A stretch of 14,790 nt of DNA from Rhodospirillaceae bacterium. GTDB taxonomy: Bacteria > Pseudomonadota > Alphaproteobacteria > Rhodospirillales > Magnetospirillaceae. The DNA is taken from assembly GCA_013349735.1 (NCBI GenBank), contig DUZC01000018.1, forward strand, positions 1-14,790. The letters run 5' to 3'. The notes under the pieces are model-generated. The model was not told where the DNA came from and ran no database searches. It worked only from the letters and a program-made list of their open reading frames with translations. The position numbers and the translations under genes were made by a program. Below, piece by piece: positions 6,540 to 14,495 of the stretch. Within the stretch, counting starts at the first letter, position 1, and each line of letters opens with the position of its first letter.

Positions 6540-8018
6540 ATGACCCAAGCCACAGCGGCGTTCGGCAGCAACCAGCCGACGCCATATTTTGACGATGTCA
6601 TCAAGAAGTTCGTCCTGGCGGCGACATTCTGGGGCATCGTTGGCTTTCTGGTGGGCGATTTCATTGCTTGGCAGTTGGCCTTTCCCGCCTTGAACCTGGA
6701 CCTTGAATGGTTCTCTTTTGGCCGGGTTCGGCCCGTGCATACGTCGGCGGTTATTTTCGCTTTCGGCGGCAATATTCTGTTCGGCACCTCGCTGTACATT
6801 GTCCAGCGAACCTGTCGGGCCCCGCTTTGGGGTGGTGCCGCGCTGGGCAATTTCATTTTCTGGGGATGGCAGACCATCATCGTGGTCGCGGCCCTGGGCT
6901 ATGTCACCGGAATTACCCAAGGCAAGGAATATTCCGAACCGGAATGGTATGCCGATTTGATGATCACGGTGGTTTGGGTCGCCTATCTGCTGGCGTTCGT
7001 CGGCACGCTTTATAAGCGTAAGGAACCTCATATCTATGTGGCCAACTGGTTTTTCCTGGCGATGATTATCACCATTGCCATGCTCCATATCGGCAATAAT
7101 CTGGCGGTGCCCACGGTTTTCTTTGGTGGAACCTGGTGGAAGTCCTACGAAATCTATTCGGGTGTGCAGGACGCCATGACCCAGTGGTGGTATGGCCATA
7201 ATGCCGTGGGTTTCTTCCTGACCGCCGGTTTCCTGGGGATCATGTATTATTTTGTGCCCAAGCGGGCTGAACGGCCGGTTTATTCCTACCGTTTGTCCAT
7301 CGTGCATTTCTGGGCGCTGATCTTCCTCTATATCTGGGCTGGTCCGCATCATCTGCATTACACCGCGCTGCCGGATTGGGCGCAGACCTTGGGCATGACC
7401 TTCTCGGTCATGCTGTGGATGCCGTCCTGGGGCGGTATGATCAATGGTCTGATGACCCTGTCGGGGGCCTGGGACAAATTGCGGACCGATCCCGTGATGC
7501 GGTTCCTGGTGACGTCGGTGGCCTTCTACGGCATGTCGACCTTTGAAGGGCCAATGATGTCGATTAAAGCGGTCAACTCCTTGTCGCATTATACCGACTG
7601 GGGGATCGGCCATGTCCATTCCGGCAGCTTGGGATGGGTCGCCTTCGTCAGTTTCGGGGCGCTCTATTATCTTGTGCCGGTGTTGTGGCAGCGTAAGCGG
7701 CTCTATTCCATGCGGTTGGTGAATTTGCACTTCCTGATCGCCACGGTTGGCATCGTCCTTTACATCACCGCCATGTGGATCTCGGGGATCATGCAAGGCT
7801 TGATGTGGCGGGCCTATGACAGCCTGGGCTTCTTGCAGTACTCCTTCGTCGAGACTGTAGCGGCGATGCACCCCTACTATGTCATCCGGGCCACTGGCGG
7901 CATTCTCTTCCTCGCGGGAGCGCTGATCATGGCCTATAACTTCTACCGCACCATCAAGGGCGATATTCGTACGGAAGCTTCGTACGAGGCGCCTGTTGCT
8001 GCAGCGGCCCGGGGCTGA
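6540..8018 (+). CDS. ccoN: Cytochrome-c oxidase, cbb3-type, subunit I
   Basis: CcoN is the catalytic, integral-membrane subunit of the high-affinity cbb3 oxidase; it reduces oxygen to water at the heme b3/CuB site. The 492-residue product is a multi-span heme-copper oxidase with recognisable ligands: His67 in RPVHTSA and His360 for the low-spin heme b, His220 (YGHNAVGFF) and His270-His271 (AGPHHLHY) for CuB, and His358 in GIGHVHSGSLGW for heme b3. Tyr250 in PVYSYRLSIVHFW is the probable His-Tyr cross-link residue on the cbb3-specific helix. Glu336 in TFEGPMM is the conserved cbb3 glutamate. The start at 6540 has AGGAG six bases upstream; an upstream in-frame TTG is not credible. First gene of ccoNOQP, under the FNR box. 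A 7-bp hairpin lies near its 3' end. Confidence 0.98.
   Translation: MTQATAAFGSNQPTPYFDDVIKKFVLAATFWGIVGFLVGDFIAWQLAFPALNLDLEWFSFGRVRPVHTSAVIFAFGGNILFGTSLYIVQRTCRAPLWGGAALGNFIFWGWQTIIVVAALGYVTGITQGKEYSEPEWYADLMITVVWVAYLLAFVGTLYKRKEPHIYVANWFFLAMIITIAMLHIGNNLAVPTVFFGGTWWKSYEIYSGVQDAMTQWWYGHNAVGFFLTAGFLGIMYYFVPKRAERPVYSYRLSIVHFWALIFLYIWAGPHHLHYTALPDWAQTLGMTFSVMLWMPSWGGMINGLMTLSGAWDKLRTDPVMRFLVTSVAFYGMSTFEGPMMSIKAVNSLSHYTDWGIGHVHSGSLGWVAFVSFGALYYLVPVLWQRKRLYSMRLVNLHFLIATVGIVLYITAMWISGIMQGLMWRAYDSLGFLQYSFVETVAAMHPYYVIRATGGILFLAGALIMAYNFYRTIKGDIRTEASYEAPVAAAARG
7967..7987 (+). repeat. Hairpin inside the ccoN 3' end
   Basis: tcgtacg (7967-7973) and cgtacga (7981-7987) form a perfect 7-bp stem with a 7-base loop, ending 29 bases before the ccoN stop codon and 43 before ccoO. 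It lies in the poorly conserved C-terminal tail codons, so it is not obviously forced by protein sequence. It could influence mRNA decay or ccoN:ccoO expression ratio, but this is inference. Confidence 0.4.
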
Positions 8019-8030
8019 GGAGACTGACCC

Positions 8031-8756
8031 ATGTCCTTCCTGAGGCATCACGCCAAATTCGAAACCAATGTCCTTCTCTTGATGGTTGGCATTCTGGTTA
8101 CGGTCATCATCGGTGGAATTGTTGAAGTTCTGCCGCTGTTTACCATCCAGGAAACCATCGAAAATGTGCAGGGCATTCGTCCCTACTCACCGCTCGAACA
8201 AGCCGGCCGCGACATCTATATTCGTGAAGGCTGCTATGTCTGCCACAGCCAGATGATCCGTCCCTTCCGTGACGAGGTCGAACGCTATGGTCATTACAGC
8301 CTGGCGGCCGAGTCCATGTACGACCATCCGTTCCAGTGGGGGTCCAAGCGCAGCGGTCCGGATCTGGCCCGGGTCGGCGGCAAATACACCAATGACTGGC
8401 ATGTGCGCCATCTGACCAATCCGCGCGATGTGGTGCCTGAGTCCATTATGCCGGGCTATAAATTCATGCATCGGCCTTTGGCCTATGATGACATCGTGCC
8501 CCGGATGAAGGTGCTGCGCATTGTCGGGGTGCCCTATACCGAAGATGACATCGCCAATGCCAAGGCTGACCTAGAGGCACAGGCGAGCAGCGATGCCAAT
8601 ACCGAGGCTTTGCTGCAGCGCTACCCAAAAGCCAGTTTAGGGAAGAAGGATCGGACTTCGGAAAAAGTCACCGAAATGGATGCGCTGGTCGCATATCTGC
8701 AGGTGCTTGGGACGATGGTCGATTTTACGACCCTGAAGTCCGACGCAATTCGCTGA
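8031..8756 (+). CDS. ccoO: Cytochrome-c oxidase, cbb3-type, subunit II (monoheme c)
   Basis: CcoO is a membrane-anchored monoheme cytochrome c that passes electrons to the CcoN catalytic site. The 241-residue product has one membrane anchor (about 13-35), then a periplasmic domain with the heme c site CYVCH (Cys68, Cys71, His72) in the conserved stretch REGCYVCHSQMIRPFRDE, WGSKRSGPDLARVGGKY (103-119) and PESIMPGYKFM (136-146), where Met140 is the likely axial ligand. AGGAG (8018-8022) stands 8 bases before the ATG and shares its first base with the ccoN stop. The length is normal. It lies between ccoN and ccoQ. Confidence 0.98.
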   Translation: MSFLRHHAKFETNVLLLMVGILVTVIIGGIVEVLPLFTIQETIENVQGIRPYSPLEQAGRDIYIREGCYVCHSQMIRPFRDEVERYGHYSLAAESMYDHPFQWGSKRSGPDLARVGGKYTNDWHVRHLTNPRDVVPESIMPGYKFMHRPLAYDDIVPRMKVLRIVGVPYTEDDIANAKADLEAQASSDANTEALLQRYPKASLGKKDRTSEKVTEMDALVAYLQVLGTMVDFTTLKSDAIR

Positions 8757-8766
8757 GGGATGGGAT

Positions 8767-8928
8767 GTGATCGACAATATTGTCGGGACCCTTCGAGCTT
8801 TCTGGGGATTGTGGGTGATGGGTGTCTTCATTGGGATCGTCGCTTGGGCTTACTGGCCAAAGAATAAGGCCAAAATTGAAGCCTATGCGCAGATTGCCCT
8901 GAGGAACGATGAGAACGAGGAGCGCTGA
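8767..8928 (+). CDS. ccoQ: Cytochrome-c oxidase, cbb3-type, subunit CcoQ/FixQ
   Basis: CcoQ is a small single-span subunit that stabilises the cbb3 complex, particularly CcoP's association. This 53-residue frame starts with GTG at 8767 (an ATG two bases before runs straight into a stop), with the purine-rich GAGGGATGGGAT upstream. It has one membrane segment (about 11-30, ending in AWAYWPKNKAKIEAYA, the typical CcoQ boundary) and a charged tail ending NDENEER. Its position between ccoO (10-base gap) and ccoP (3-base gap) is diagnostic. A perfect 14-bp palindrome lies in codons 2-7. Confidence 0.93.
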   Translation: MIDNIVGTLRAFWGLWVMGVFIGIVAWAYWPKNKAKIEAYAQIALRNDENEER

Positions 8929-8931
8929 TAG

Positions 8932-9813
8932 ATGGCGACCAAAGCTGAGAAAGACTCTGTCTCGGGTCAGTTTACGACTGGCCATGAATGGGACGGTATC
9001 AAGGAACTGAATACCCCGCTGCCGAGATGGTGGGTGTGGATCTTTTTCATAACCATTGCCTGGGCGGTGGTCTATTGCATCCTGTATCCGTCATGGCCGG
9101 GCATTAACGGCTATTGGGCGGGGACCAAGGGTTACCATTCCCGCACCGAGGTCGCTCAGGAACTTGAGCAGGCCAAGGCCGCCAAAGCGGTCTATCTGTC
9201 GAAACTCAAGGACGCTTCTCTTGATGATATCGTCAAAGACAAGGATTTGTTGAATTTCGCATTGGCCGGCGGCCGGTCGGTCTTCAACGAAAATTGCGCG
9301 GCTTGTCATGGTTTCGGTGGTGTTGGCGCCTATGGCTTCCCCAACCTGGCCGATGACGTGTGGCTGTGGGGTGGTTCGCTGGATGACGTCCGGACCACCA
9401 TCAGTTTTGGCATTCGCAACAGCAACCCCAATTCCCGGCAATCGGAAATGCCGGCCTATGGTGGCGGCGATGTGTTGAATGACGCGCAACTCAATGATCT
9501 GGCCGAATATGTGCTGAGCCTGTCGAAAAGCTCGAAGGATGCGGTGGCCGCGGCGCGCGGTCAGGCCATCTTTGCCAATAATGGCTGCACCACCTGTCAT
9601 GGTGAGGCCGGTGAAGGCAATCAGGCCGTCGGTGCGCCGGCGCTGTCCGCGGGGGTCTGGCTCTATAAGGAAAAAGATCAGAAGGCCGCGATCATCAGTC
9701 AGGTCAAGGCGCCAAAGCAGGGTGTGATGCCGTCCTGGGCCGACCGTGGTCTTGATGATGCCACCATCAAGGAACTGACCGTTTACGTCCATTCCCTGGG
9801 CGGCGGCAAATAA
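8932..9813 (+). CDS. ccoP: Cytochrome-c oxidase, cbb3-type, subunit III (diheme c)
   Basis: CcoP is a membrane-anchored diheme cytochrome c that accepts electrons from soluble cytochrome c or the bc1 complex. The 293-residue product has an N-terminal HEWDGIKELNTPLPRWW signature (18-34), one membrane span (about 33-52), a helical linker, and two cytochrome c domains: CAACH (Cys122, Cys125, His126) with Met173 in SEMPAYGG, and CTTCH (Cys219, Cys222, His223) with Met266 in GVMPSWA. AGGAG (8918-8922) lies 9 bases before the ATG, inside ccoQ. It is followed within 10 bases by a strong terminator, ending the ccoNOQP operon. Confidence 0.98.
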   Translation: MATKAEKDSVSGQFTTGHEWDGIKELNTPLPRWWVWIFFITIAWAVVYCILYPSWPGINGYWAGTKGYHSRTEVAQELEQAKAAKAVYLSKLKDASLDDIVKDKDLLNFALAGGRSVFNENCAACHGFGGVGAYGFPNLADDVWLWGGSLDDVRTTISFGIRNSNPNSRQSEMPAYGGGDVLNDAQLNDLAEYVLSLSKSSKDAVAAARGQAIFANNGCTTCHGEAGEGNQAVGAPALSAGVWLYKEKDQKAAIISQVKAPKQGVMPSWADRGLDDATIKELTVYVHSLGGGK

Positions 9814-9820
9814 AGCTGTT

Positions 9821-9867
9821 CGACCGGGCATTGCAAGGCTCCTATGCGATGCCCGGTCGATCTTTTT
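9821..9867 (+). terminator. Intrinsic terminator after ccoP
   Basis: cgaccgggcat (9821-9831) pairs perfectly over 11 bp with atgcccggtcg (9849-9859); the stem can extend inward by a U-G wobble and a gca/tgc triplet. Three bases after it comes TTTTT (9863-9867). It begins 8 bases after the ccoP stop and should separate ccoNOQP from ccoGHIS. Confidence 0.92.
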
Positions 9868-9868
9868 C

Positions 9869-9899
9869 CTGACATCCCGGTCGCAAATTCTCTTATAAT
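9869..9899 (+). promoter_or_regulatory. Promoter for ccoGHIS
   Basis: A perfect TATAAT (9894-9899) follows the ccoP terminator. A possible -35, CTGACA (9869-9874), is 19 bp upstream, which is longer than ideal. The predicted start site is near 9906. No FNR-type TTGAT-N4-ATCAA box is visible between 9860 and 9978. Confidence 0.55.
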
Positions 9900-9977
9900 C
9901 GCTGATTGGCTGTTGGATTTCGGCCGGTGCCGAAAATGTCTGTGAGGACGAGCGGCAACAGCATATCCGGGCAAAAA

Positions 9978-11447
9978 ATGTCGGTTCAGAACACGCCGTC
10001 CCCAACTGATGGGGGCTCCCCTTATGCGGCCACAAAGAAGGCCTATCCCCGCTTCCTCAATGCGGGTGCTTTTCGTCGATTAAAGTGGCTGGCGCTGATC
10101 GTCAGTCTTGGCTTCTACTGGATTGGCCCCTGGCTGCGCTGGGATCGTGGTCCGGGGGCCCCCGGACAAGCCATTCTGGTGGATTTGCCGGGGCGACGCG
10201 CTTATTGCTTCGGTATCGAAATCTGGCCGCAGGAAGTTTATTACCTGACCGGCATCCTTATTATCGCGGCTTTGCTGTTGTTCTTTATTTCCGCTTTGCT
10301 GGGACGAGTCTGGTGCGGCTTTGCCTGCTGGCAGACGGTCTTTACGGATCTTTTTGTCTGGATTGAACGCTTGTTTGAAGGCGAACGGGCCCAGCGCATC
10401 TTACTGGATAAGGCGCCTTGGTCGGCAAACAAGCTTTGGCGCAAAGCCGGCAAGCAGATTTGTTGGATCCTCATTTCCATTCTCGCCGGATTCGGCTTTA
10501 TCGGCTTTTTCGACGATGTCCATCTATTGCTGCGCGACTTGCTGACAGGTGAGGCGGGTGTCAGCGCTTATGCCGCGATGGCGGTCATTGGAGGCTGCTG
10601 CTATCTGCTGGCAGGATTCGCCCGCGAAGATGTCTGTATTTATATGTGTCCCTATTCACGCTTTCAGAGCGCCATGTTTGACGAACATTCGATGATTGTC
10701 AGCTATGAAAGCTGGCGGGGTGAACCGCGCGGTCCCGTCCGTGGCGCCGGTCGTGGCCGTCCGGCTGAACAGCTGTTCGCCGAGCGCGGACATTGCATTG
10801 ATTGCCGGATGTGCGTGCAGGTCTGTCCGACCGGCATCGATATCCGCGACGGAAGTCAACTGGCCTGTATTGGCTGCGCTCTTTGCGTTGATGCCTGCAA
10901 CAGTATGATGGATCGGGTGGGTTTGCCGCGCGGTCTGGTCAGTTATGACTCAAGCTTCAATCAGCAAGCCCGCGCTGCCGGCGATATGTCGTCTTCCAGC
11001 CCGATGGCGCGTCCCCGCGTTTATATTTATCTGGCTATCATCGGCTTGGTGGCCATCCTGATGGCCTATTCGCTCATGACCCGCAAGACCTTCGACGTCA
11101 ATATTCTGCATGAGCGGGCCCCGATGTATGTCGAAGTCTCGGGGGGGCGGGTGCGTAACGGCTATACTTTTAAAATCCTCAATATGGTACGCGGTCCCGG
11201 CCATTTTCGGCTCACGGTCGAAGGTCTGAACAAGGCCACGATGTCGGTGATCGGAGTCGACGGCGACCAGATGGAAACGGTAGACTTGCCGGTCGATGGG
11301 GATTCCGTTGGGACGTTCCGAATGTTTGTAACCGCACCGAATGCCAGCCTGAGTGGGAAAAAGGCCGACCTGACATTTGCGCTGACCAATCTCGATACCG
11401 GCAAGGTCGTTCGTCGCGACAATCTTTTTGCAGGGCCCGAGCGATGA
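9978..11447 (+). CDS. ccoG: Cytochrome c oxidase accessory protein CcoG (FixG/RdxA)
   Basis: CcoG is a membrane-bound, ferredoxin-like protein implicated in copper reduction and cbb3 oxidase maturation. The 489-residue product has the family N-terminus (ATKKAYPRFLNAGAFRRLKW), membrane segments near 37-51, 88-108, 162-178, 197-213 and 347-366, Cys pairs at membrane edges (WCGFAC, Cys113/Cys117; VCIYMCP, Cys220/Cys224), and two 4Fe-4S clusters: Cys273, 276, 279, 283 and Cys297, 300, 303, 307. A C-terminal Ig-like domain (about 375-485) follows. The start is uncertain: ATG at 9936 is in frame and adds 14 residues, and neither has a clear Shine-Dalgarno sequence; 9978 gives the family-typical length before the first membrane span. 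It overlaps ccoH by four bases. Confidence 0.95.
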   Translation: MSVQNTPSPTDGGSPYAATKKAYPRFLNAGAFRRLKWLALIVSLGFYWIGPWLRWDRGPGAPGQAILVDLPGRRAYCFGIEIWPQEVYYLTGILIIAALLLFFISALLGRVWCGFACWQTVFTDLFVWIERLFEGERAQRILLDKAPWSANKLWRKAGKQICWILISILAGFGFIGFFDDVHLLLRDLLTGEAGVSAYAAMAVIGGCCYLLAGFAREDVCIYMCPYSRFQSAMFDEHSMIVSYESWRGEPRGPVRGAGRGRPAEQLFAERGHCIDCRMCVQVCPTGIDIRDGSQLACIGCALCVDACNSMMDRVGLPRGLVSYDSSFNQQARAAGDMSSSSPMARPRVYIYLAIIGLVAILMAYSLMTRKTFDVNILHERAPMYVEVSGGRVRNGYTFKILNMVRGPGHFRLTVEGLNKATMSVIGVDGDQMETVDLPVDGDSVGTFRMFVTAPNASLSGKKADLTFALTNLDTGKVVRRDNLFAGPER

Positions 11448-11941
11448 ATTTGAACCCGCCGCGCCGGCCCCGGGGCTGGTGGTATCCCTATATCTTTATT
11501 GGTGCTTTCGGCGTGGTTCTGGCGGTCAATTTGGTGATGATCACCTCCGCCATTGGGACTTTCAGTGGGCTTGAGACCGAACAGGCCTATTTGAAGGGCA
11601 TCGCCTATAATCACACCTTGGCAGCGGCAGAAGCTCAGAAGCGCCTGGGCTGGGTGGTTGCGGCCGAGATCGAACCCGGATCACCGCTGTCGCATAGCAC
11701 GACCATTCTGGCCAGTTTTCTTGACGAAACCGGCCGTCCTATTGACGGTTTGACGGTTGAAGCCCGGTTTATCCGCCCGACGGCCGCCGGTCATGACCGG
11801 CAGGACCTGCTGACCCCTCAGGGCAATGGGCGCTATTCGCTTAATGCCAGCCTGCCCTTGGCGGGTATATGGGATCTCAGGGTCGATGCCCACCGCGATG
11901 GGCAAAGTTATCAACTGACCAGACGCATTACCGTTCCCTGA
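11444..11941 (+). CDS. ccoH: Cbb3 oxidase assembly protein CcoH (FixH)
   Basis: CcoH/FixH is a single-span protein needed for stable assembly of the cbb3 oxidase. The 165-residue product has an Arg/Pro-rich N-terminus, a membrane segment (about 15-36, YIFIGAFGVVLAVNLVMITS), and a periplasmic Ig-like domain with the typical YLKGIAYNHTLAAAEAQKRLGW stretch split around residues 49-70. It begins as ATGA within the ccoG stop and ends as TGATG with ccoI, so it is translationally embedded in the ccoGHIS unit. The identification rests on both sequence and position. Confidence 0.94.
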   Translation: MNLNPPRRPRGWWYPYIFIGAFGVVLAVNLVMITSAIGTFSGLETEQAYLKGIAYNHTLAAAEAQKRLGWVVAAEIEPGSPLSHSTTILASFLDETGRPIDGLTVEARFIRPTAAGHDRQDLLTPQGNGRYSLNASLPLAGIWDLRVDAHRDGQSYQLTRRITVP

Positions 11942-14274
11942 TGGCTTCATGTGCCCATTGCGGTTTGCCGGTTGGCGATGCACGGCCAGAAGGGCAGGCG
12001 GCCTTTTGTTGCAAAGGCTGTCATGCGGCCTACGGCCTGCTGTCCGGATTGGGTCTGGACAACTATTATCGGCGCCGCATTATTGACCCGACTTTGGCCC
12101 CGCTTCGTCCGGATGAGGAGGCCGGGCCGTTGGATTTCCAGCCCTATATGCGGATCGGTGAAGACGGGGTCGCCGGTTTGCATTTGATGGTGGAAGGGTT
12201 GCACTGCGCCGCCTGCGTCTGGCTGATCGAGTCGGTGCTGGCCCGGCAGGCCGGGGTAGAGCAGGCGCGTCTCAACATGACCACGCGGCGTCTGGTCTTG
12301 CGCTGGCGGCCCAATGAAAACAATGCCAATGCCCTGGTGGCCCCGCTGACAGCGATTGGCTATCGGCTGATGCCCTATGATCCCAATCGATTGGGCAAGG
12401 AGGCCGAACGACAGGAAAAGAGTCTCTTGCGAGCCATGGCGGTGGCCGGGTTCGCAGCAGGAAATGTCATGCTCTTTTCGGTGTCGATCTGGTCCGGCGA
12501 TGACGGCAGCATGGATTGGGCGACCCGTTCTTTATTTCATTGGCTCTCGGCTTTGATTGCTTTGCCGGCGGTTGTTTTTTGTGTCCGCCCCTTCGCGCTC
12601 TCGGCTTTTACGGCATTGCGGGCGCGCCGGACCAATATGGATGTCCCCATCACCTTGGGGGTTAGCCTGGTCTCGGCGATGAGCCTTTGGGAAACCATAC
12701 GCGGCGGTCAACATGCCTATTTTGACGCGGCGATTTCGTTGCTGTTCTTTCTGCTGATCGGTCGTTATCTCGATGCCCGCGCCCGTGGGCGCGCGCGGTC
12801 GGCGGCTGAGCATCTGTTGGCTTTGGGGGCCAGCGCGGTCACCGTTTTAGAACCTACGGGCGAGCGCCGCTTGTTACCGGCCGAGCAAGTACAGGCCGGC
12901 ATGACAGTGTTGGTCGCCGCGGGTGAACGGATTGGCGTGGATGGGTGTTTGACCGAAGGGCTGTCCAGTGTCGATAGCAGTCTGATCAGCGGTGAAACCA
13001 TGCCCGCCGAAGTCGGCCCCGGTATGACGGTCTTTGCCGGAACGCTTAATTTGTCACAGCCGCTGCGCATGACGGTGACCGCCGTCGGCGAGGCCACGCT
13101 GCTGGCTGAGATTGTTCGTTTGATGGAGGTTGCTGAGCAGGGGCGGAGCCGTTATGTCGCCCTGGCCGACCGGGTGGCTCGCTATTACGCGCCGGTGGTG
13201 CATGTGATGGCTCTGGCCACATTTCTTGGTTGGGAAATCTTTACCGACACCCCTTGGCAGACGGCTCTGATGACGGCGGTGGCTGTCCTGATTATCACCT
13301 GTCCCTGTGCTTTGGCCCTGGCGGTTCCTGTCGTCCAGGTTGTGGCGTCCGGGCGCCTTTTGCGTCGGGGTGTGCTGTTGAAATCGGCGACCGCCCAGGA
13401 GCGGCTGGCTAAAATCGACACGGTGGTCTTTGACAAGACCGGGACTTTGACCGTCGGGCGCCCCGAATTGCTTCCCGGAAGCTATTCCCTGGACTCTTTG
13501 CGTCAGGCCGCCTCAATGGCGGCAGCCAGCCGACATCCGCTGGCCCGCGCCTTGGTCCGGGCTGCGCCGGATGTTCCCTTGGCCGAAGGCGTCACAGAGG
13601 TTCCGGGCTGCGGTCTCGAGCAGGGGGCGGTAAGGCTGGGCAGCCGGCGTTGGCTGGGTTTGCCGGAAGACGACCAGGAAACGACCGAAATGTTTTTGTC
13701 CTGCCCTGGCCGTCCCGCCGTGCGTTTCGCCTTTGCCGACCAACTCCGCCCCGATGCCGCGCCGGTGGTCGCTTGGATGCTGTCCCGCGGCCTTCAGGTA
13801 GAATTGCTCTCGGGGGATCGAGCCGGCCCAACGGGGGCGGTGGCCAAGGCTTTAGGGATTGCCGATTGGACGTCAGACTGTACCCCGGTCGGAAAATGCG
13901 AACGGCTGGCTGACCTGCGCAGGTGCGGGCGCAATGTCTTGATGGTGGGTGACGGATTGAATGATGCGCCGGCTTTGGCGGCGGCGGATGTTTCCATTTC
14001 GCCCTCTACGGCGGTCGATGTCAGTCAAACGGCGGCCGATATTGTTTTTCAAGGCCAGAAATTGTCGGCTGTTCAGGAAGTGATGCAGGTGGCGGCCAAG
14101 GCCGATGCGCTGGTCCGGCAGAATTTTGCTATCGCCTTGCTTTATAACCTGCTTACCATCCCCTTGGCGGTGATGGGGCTGGTCACGCCACTGATCGCCG
14201 CCATCGCCATGTCCAGCTCGTCAATTCTGGTCATTGTGAATGCGCTTCGCTTGGCACGGGGGAGGGTGCGGTGA
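11941..14274 (+). CDS. ccoI: Copper-translocating P1B-type ATPase CcoI (FixI)
   Basis: CcoI exports copper from the cytoplasm for insertion in the CcoN heme-copper site, which differs in purpose from detoxifying copper pumps. The 777-residue product has an N-terminal Cys-rich metal-binding region (CAHC at 4-7, CCKGCH at 23-28), an HMA-type domain with HCAAC (Cys89, Cys92), eight predicted spans, the actuator motif SGETMP (350-355), the transmembrane metal site CPC (Cys454-Cys456), the phosphorylation motif DKTGT (Asp498), the P1B His-Pro pair RHPLA (His532-Pro533) and GDGLNDAP (670-677). The start at 11941 shares one base with the ccoH stop; upstream frame lies inside ccoH. It overlaps ccoS by four bases. 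Confidence 0.97.
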   Translation: MASCAHCGLPVGDARPEGQAAFCCKGCHAAYGLLSGLGLDNYYRRRIIDPTLAPLRPDEEAGPLDFQPYMRIGEDGVAGLHLMVEGLHCAACVWLIESVLARQAGVEQARLNMTTRRLVLRWRPNENNANALVAPLTAIGYRLMPYDPNRLGKEAERQEKSLLRAMAVAGFAAGNVMLFSVSIWSGDDGSMDWATRSLFHWLSALIALPAVVFCVRPFALSAFTALRARRTNMDVPITLGVSLVSAMSLWETIRGGQHAYFDAAISLLFFLLIGRYLDARARGRARSAAEHLLALGASAVTVLEPTGERRLLPAEQVQAGMTVLVAAGERIGVDGCLTEGLSSVDSSLISGETMPAEVGPGMTVFAGTLNLSQPLRMTVTAVGEATLLAEIVRLMEVAEQGRSRYVALADRVARYYAPVVHVMALATFLGWEIFTDTPWQTALMTAVAVLIITCPCALALAVPVVQVVASGRLLRRGVLLKSATAQERLAKIDTVVFDKTGTLTVGRPELLPGSYSLDSLRQAASMAAASRHPLARALVRAAPDVPLAEGVTEVPGCGLEQGAVRLGSRRWLGLPEDDQETTEMFLSCPGRPAVRFAFADQLRPDAAPVVAWMLSRGLQVELLSGDRAGPTGAVAKALGIADWTSDCTPVGKCERLADLRRCGRNVLMVGDGLNDAPALAAADVSISPSTAVDVSQTAADIVFQGQKLSAVQEVMQVAAKADALVRQNFAIALLYNLLTIPLAVMGLVTPLIAAIAMSSSSILVIVNALRLARGRVR

Positions 14275-14480
14275 CCAATCTGCTGATGCTGATTCCGGTT
14301 GCCTTGGCCTTAGGAGGAATTGGTCTGCTGGCTTTTCTGTGGGCCTTGCGTTCCGGTCAGTTCGATGATCTTGATGGGGCGGCCAATCGTATCCTTTTTG
14401 ATTATGATGAAAACGATGCCAATTCTGCCGGTGATGATAAATTGAAGCCGGTGGCAAAGGATCCGTCGGGGCAAGCCTGA
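14271..14480 (+). CDS. ccoS: Cbb3 oxidase maturation protein CcoS (FixS)
   Basis: CcoS is a small single-span protein required for cofactor (heme and copper) incorporation into CcoN. The 69-residue product has a membrane segment (about 4-25, LLMLIPVALALGGIGLLAFLW written within it) and the family signature ALRSGQFDDLDG (25-36) followed by an acidic cytoplasmic tail. The start is GTG, overlapping the ccoI stop as GTGA. It is the last ccoGHIS gene and is followed after 15 bases by an FNR-type regulator gene with no terminator between. Confidence 0.94.
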   Translation: MTNLLMLIPVALALGGIGLLAFLWALRSGQFDDLDGAANRILFDYDENDANSAGDDKLKPVAKDPSGQA

Positions 14481-14495
14481 CTTTTCTGGTGGAAA

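Noticed and set aside
6363..8051. 562-codon open frame on the minus strand opposite ccoN
   Set aside because: It is the antisense shadow of ccoN. Its product is rich in His, Arg, Gly and Pro with no domain pattern, while the plus strand encodes a complete CcoN with all ligands.
9906..9935. TTG start of ccoG at 9906
   Set aside because: It coincides with the predicted transcription start and would be leaderless on a TTG codon; ATG at 9936 or 9978 is more credible.
9091..10035. 314-codon open frame on the minus strand opposite ccoP
   Set aside because: It runs through the ccoP terminator and ccoG promoter and has no family features; ccoP on the other strand is certain.
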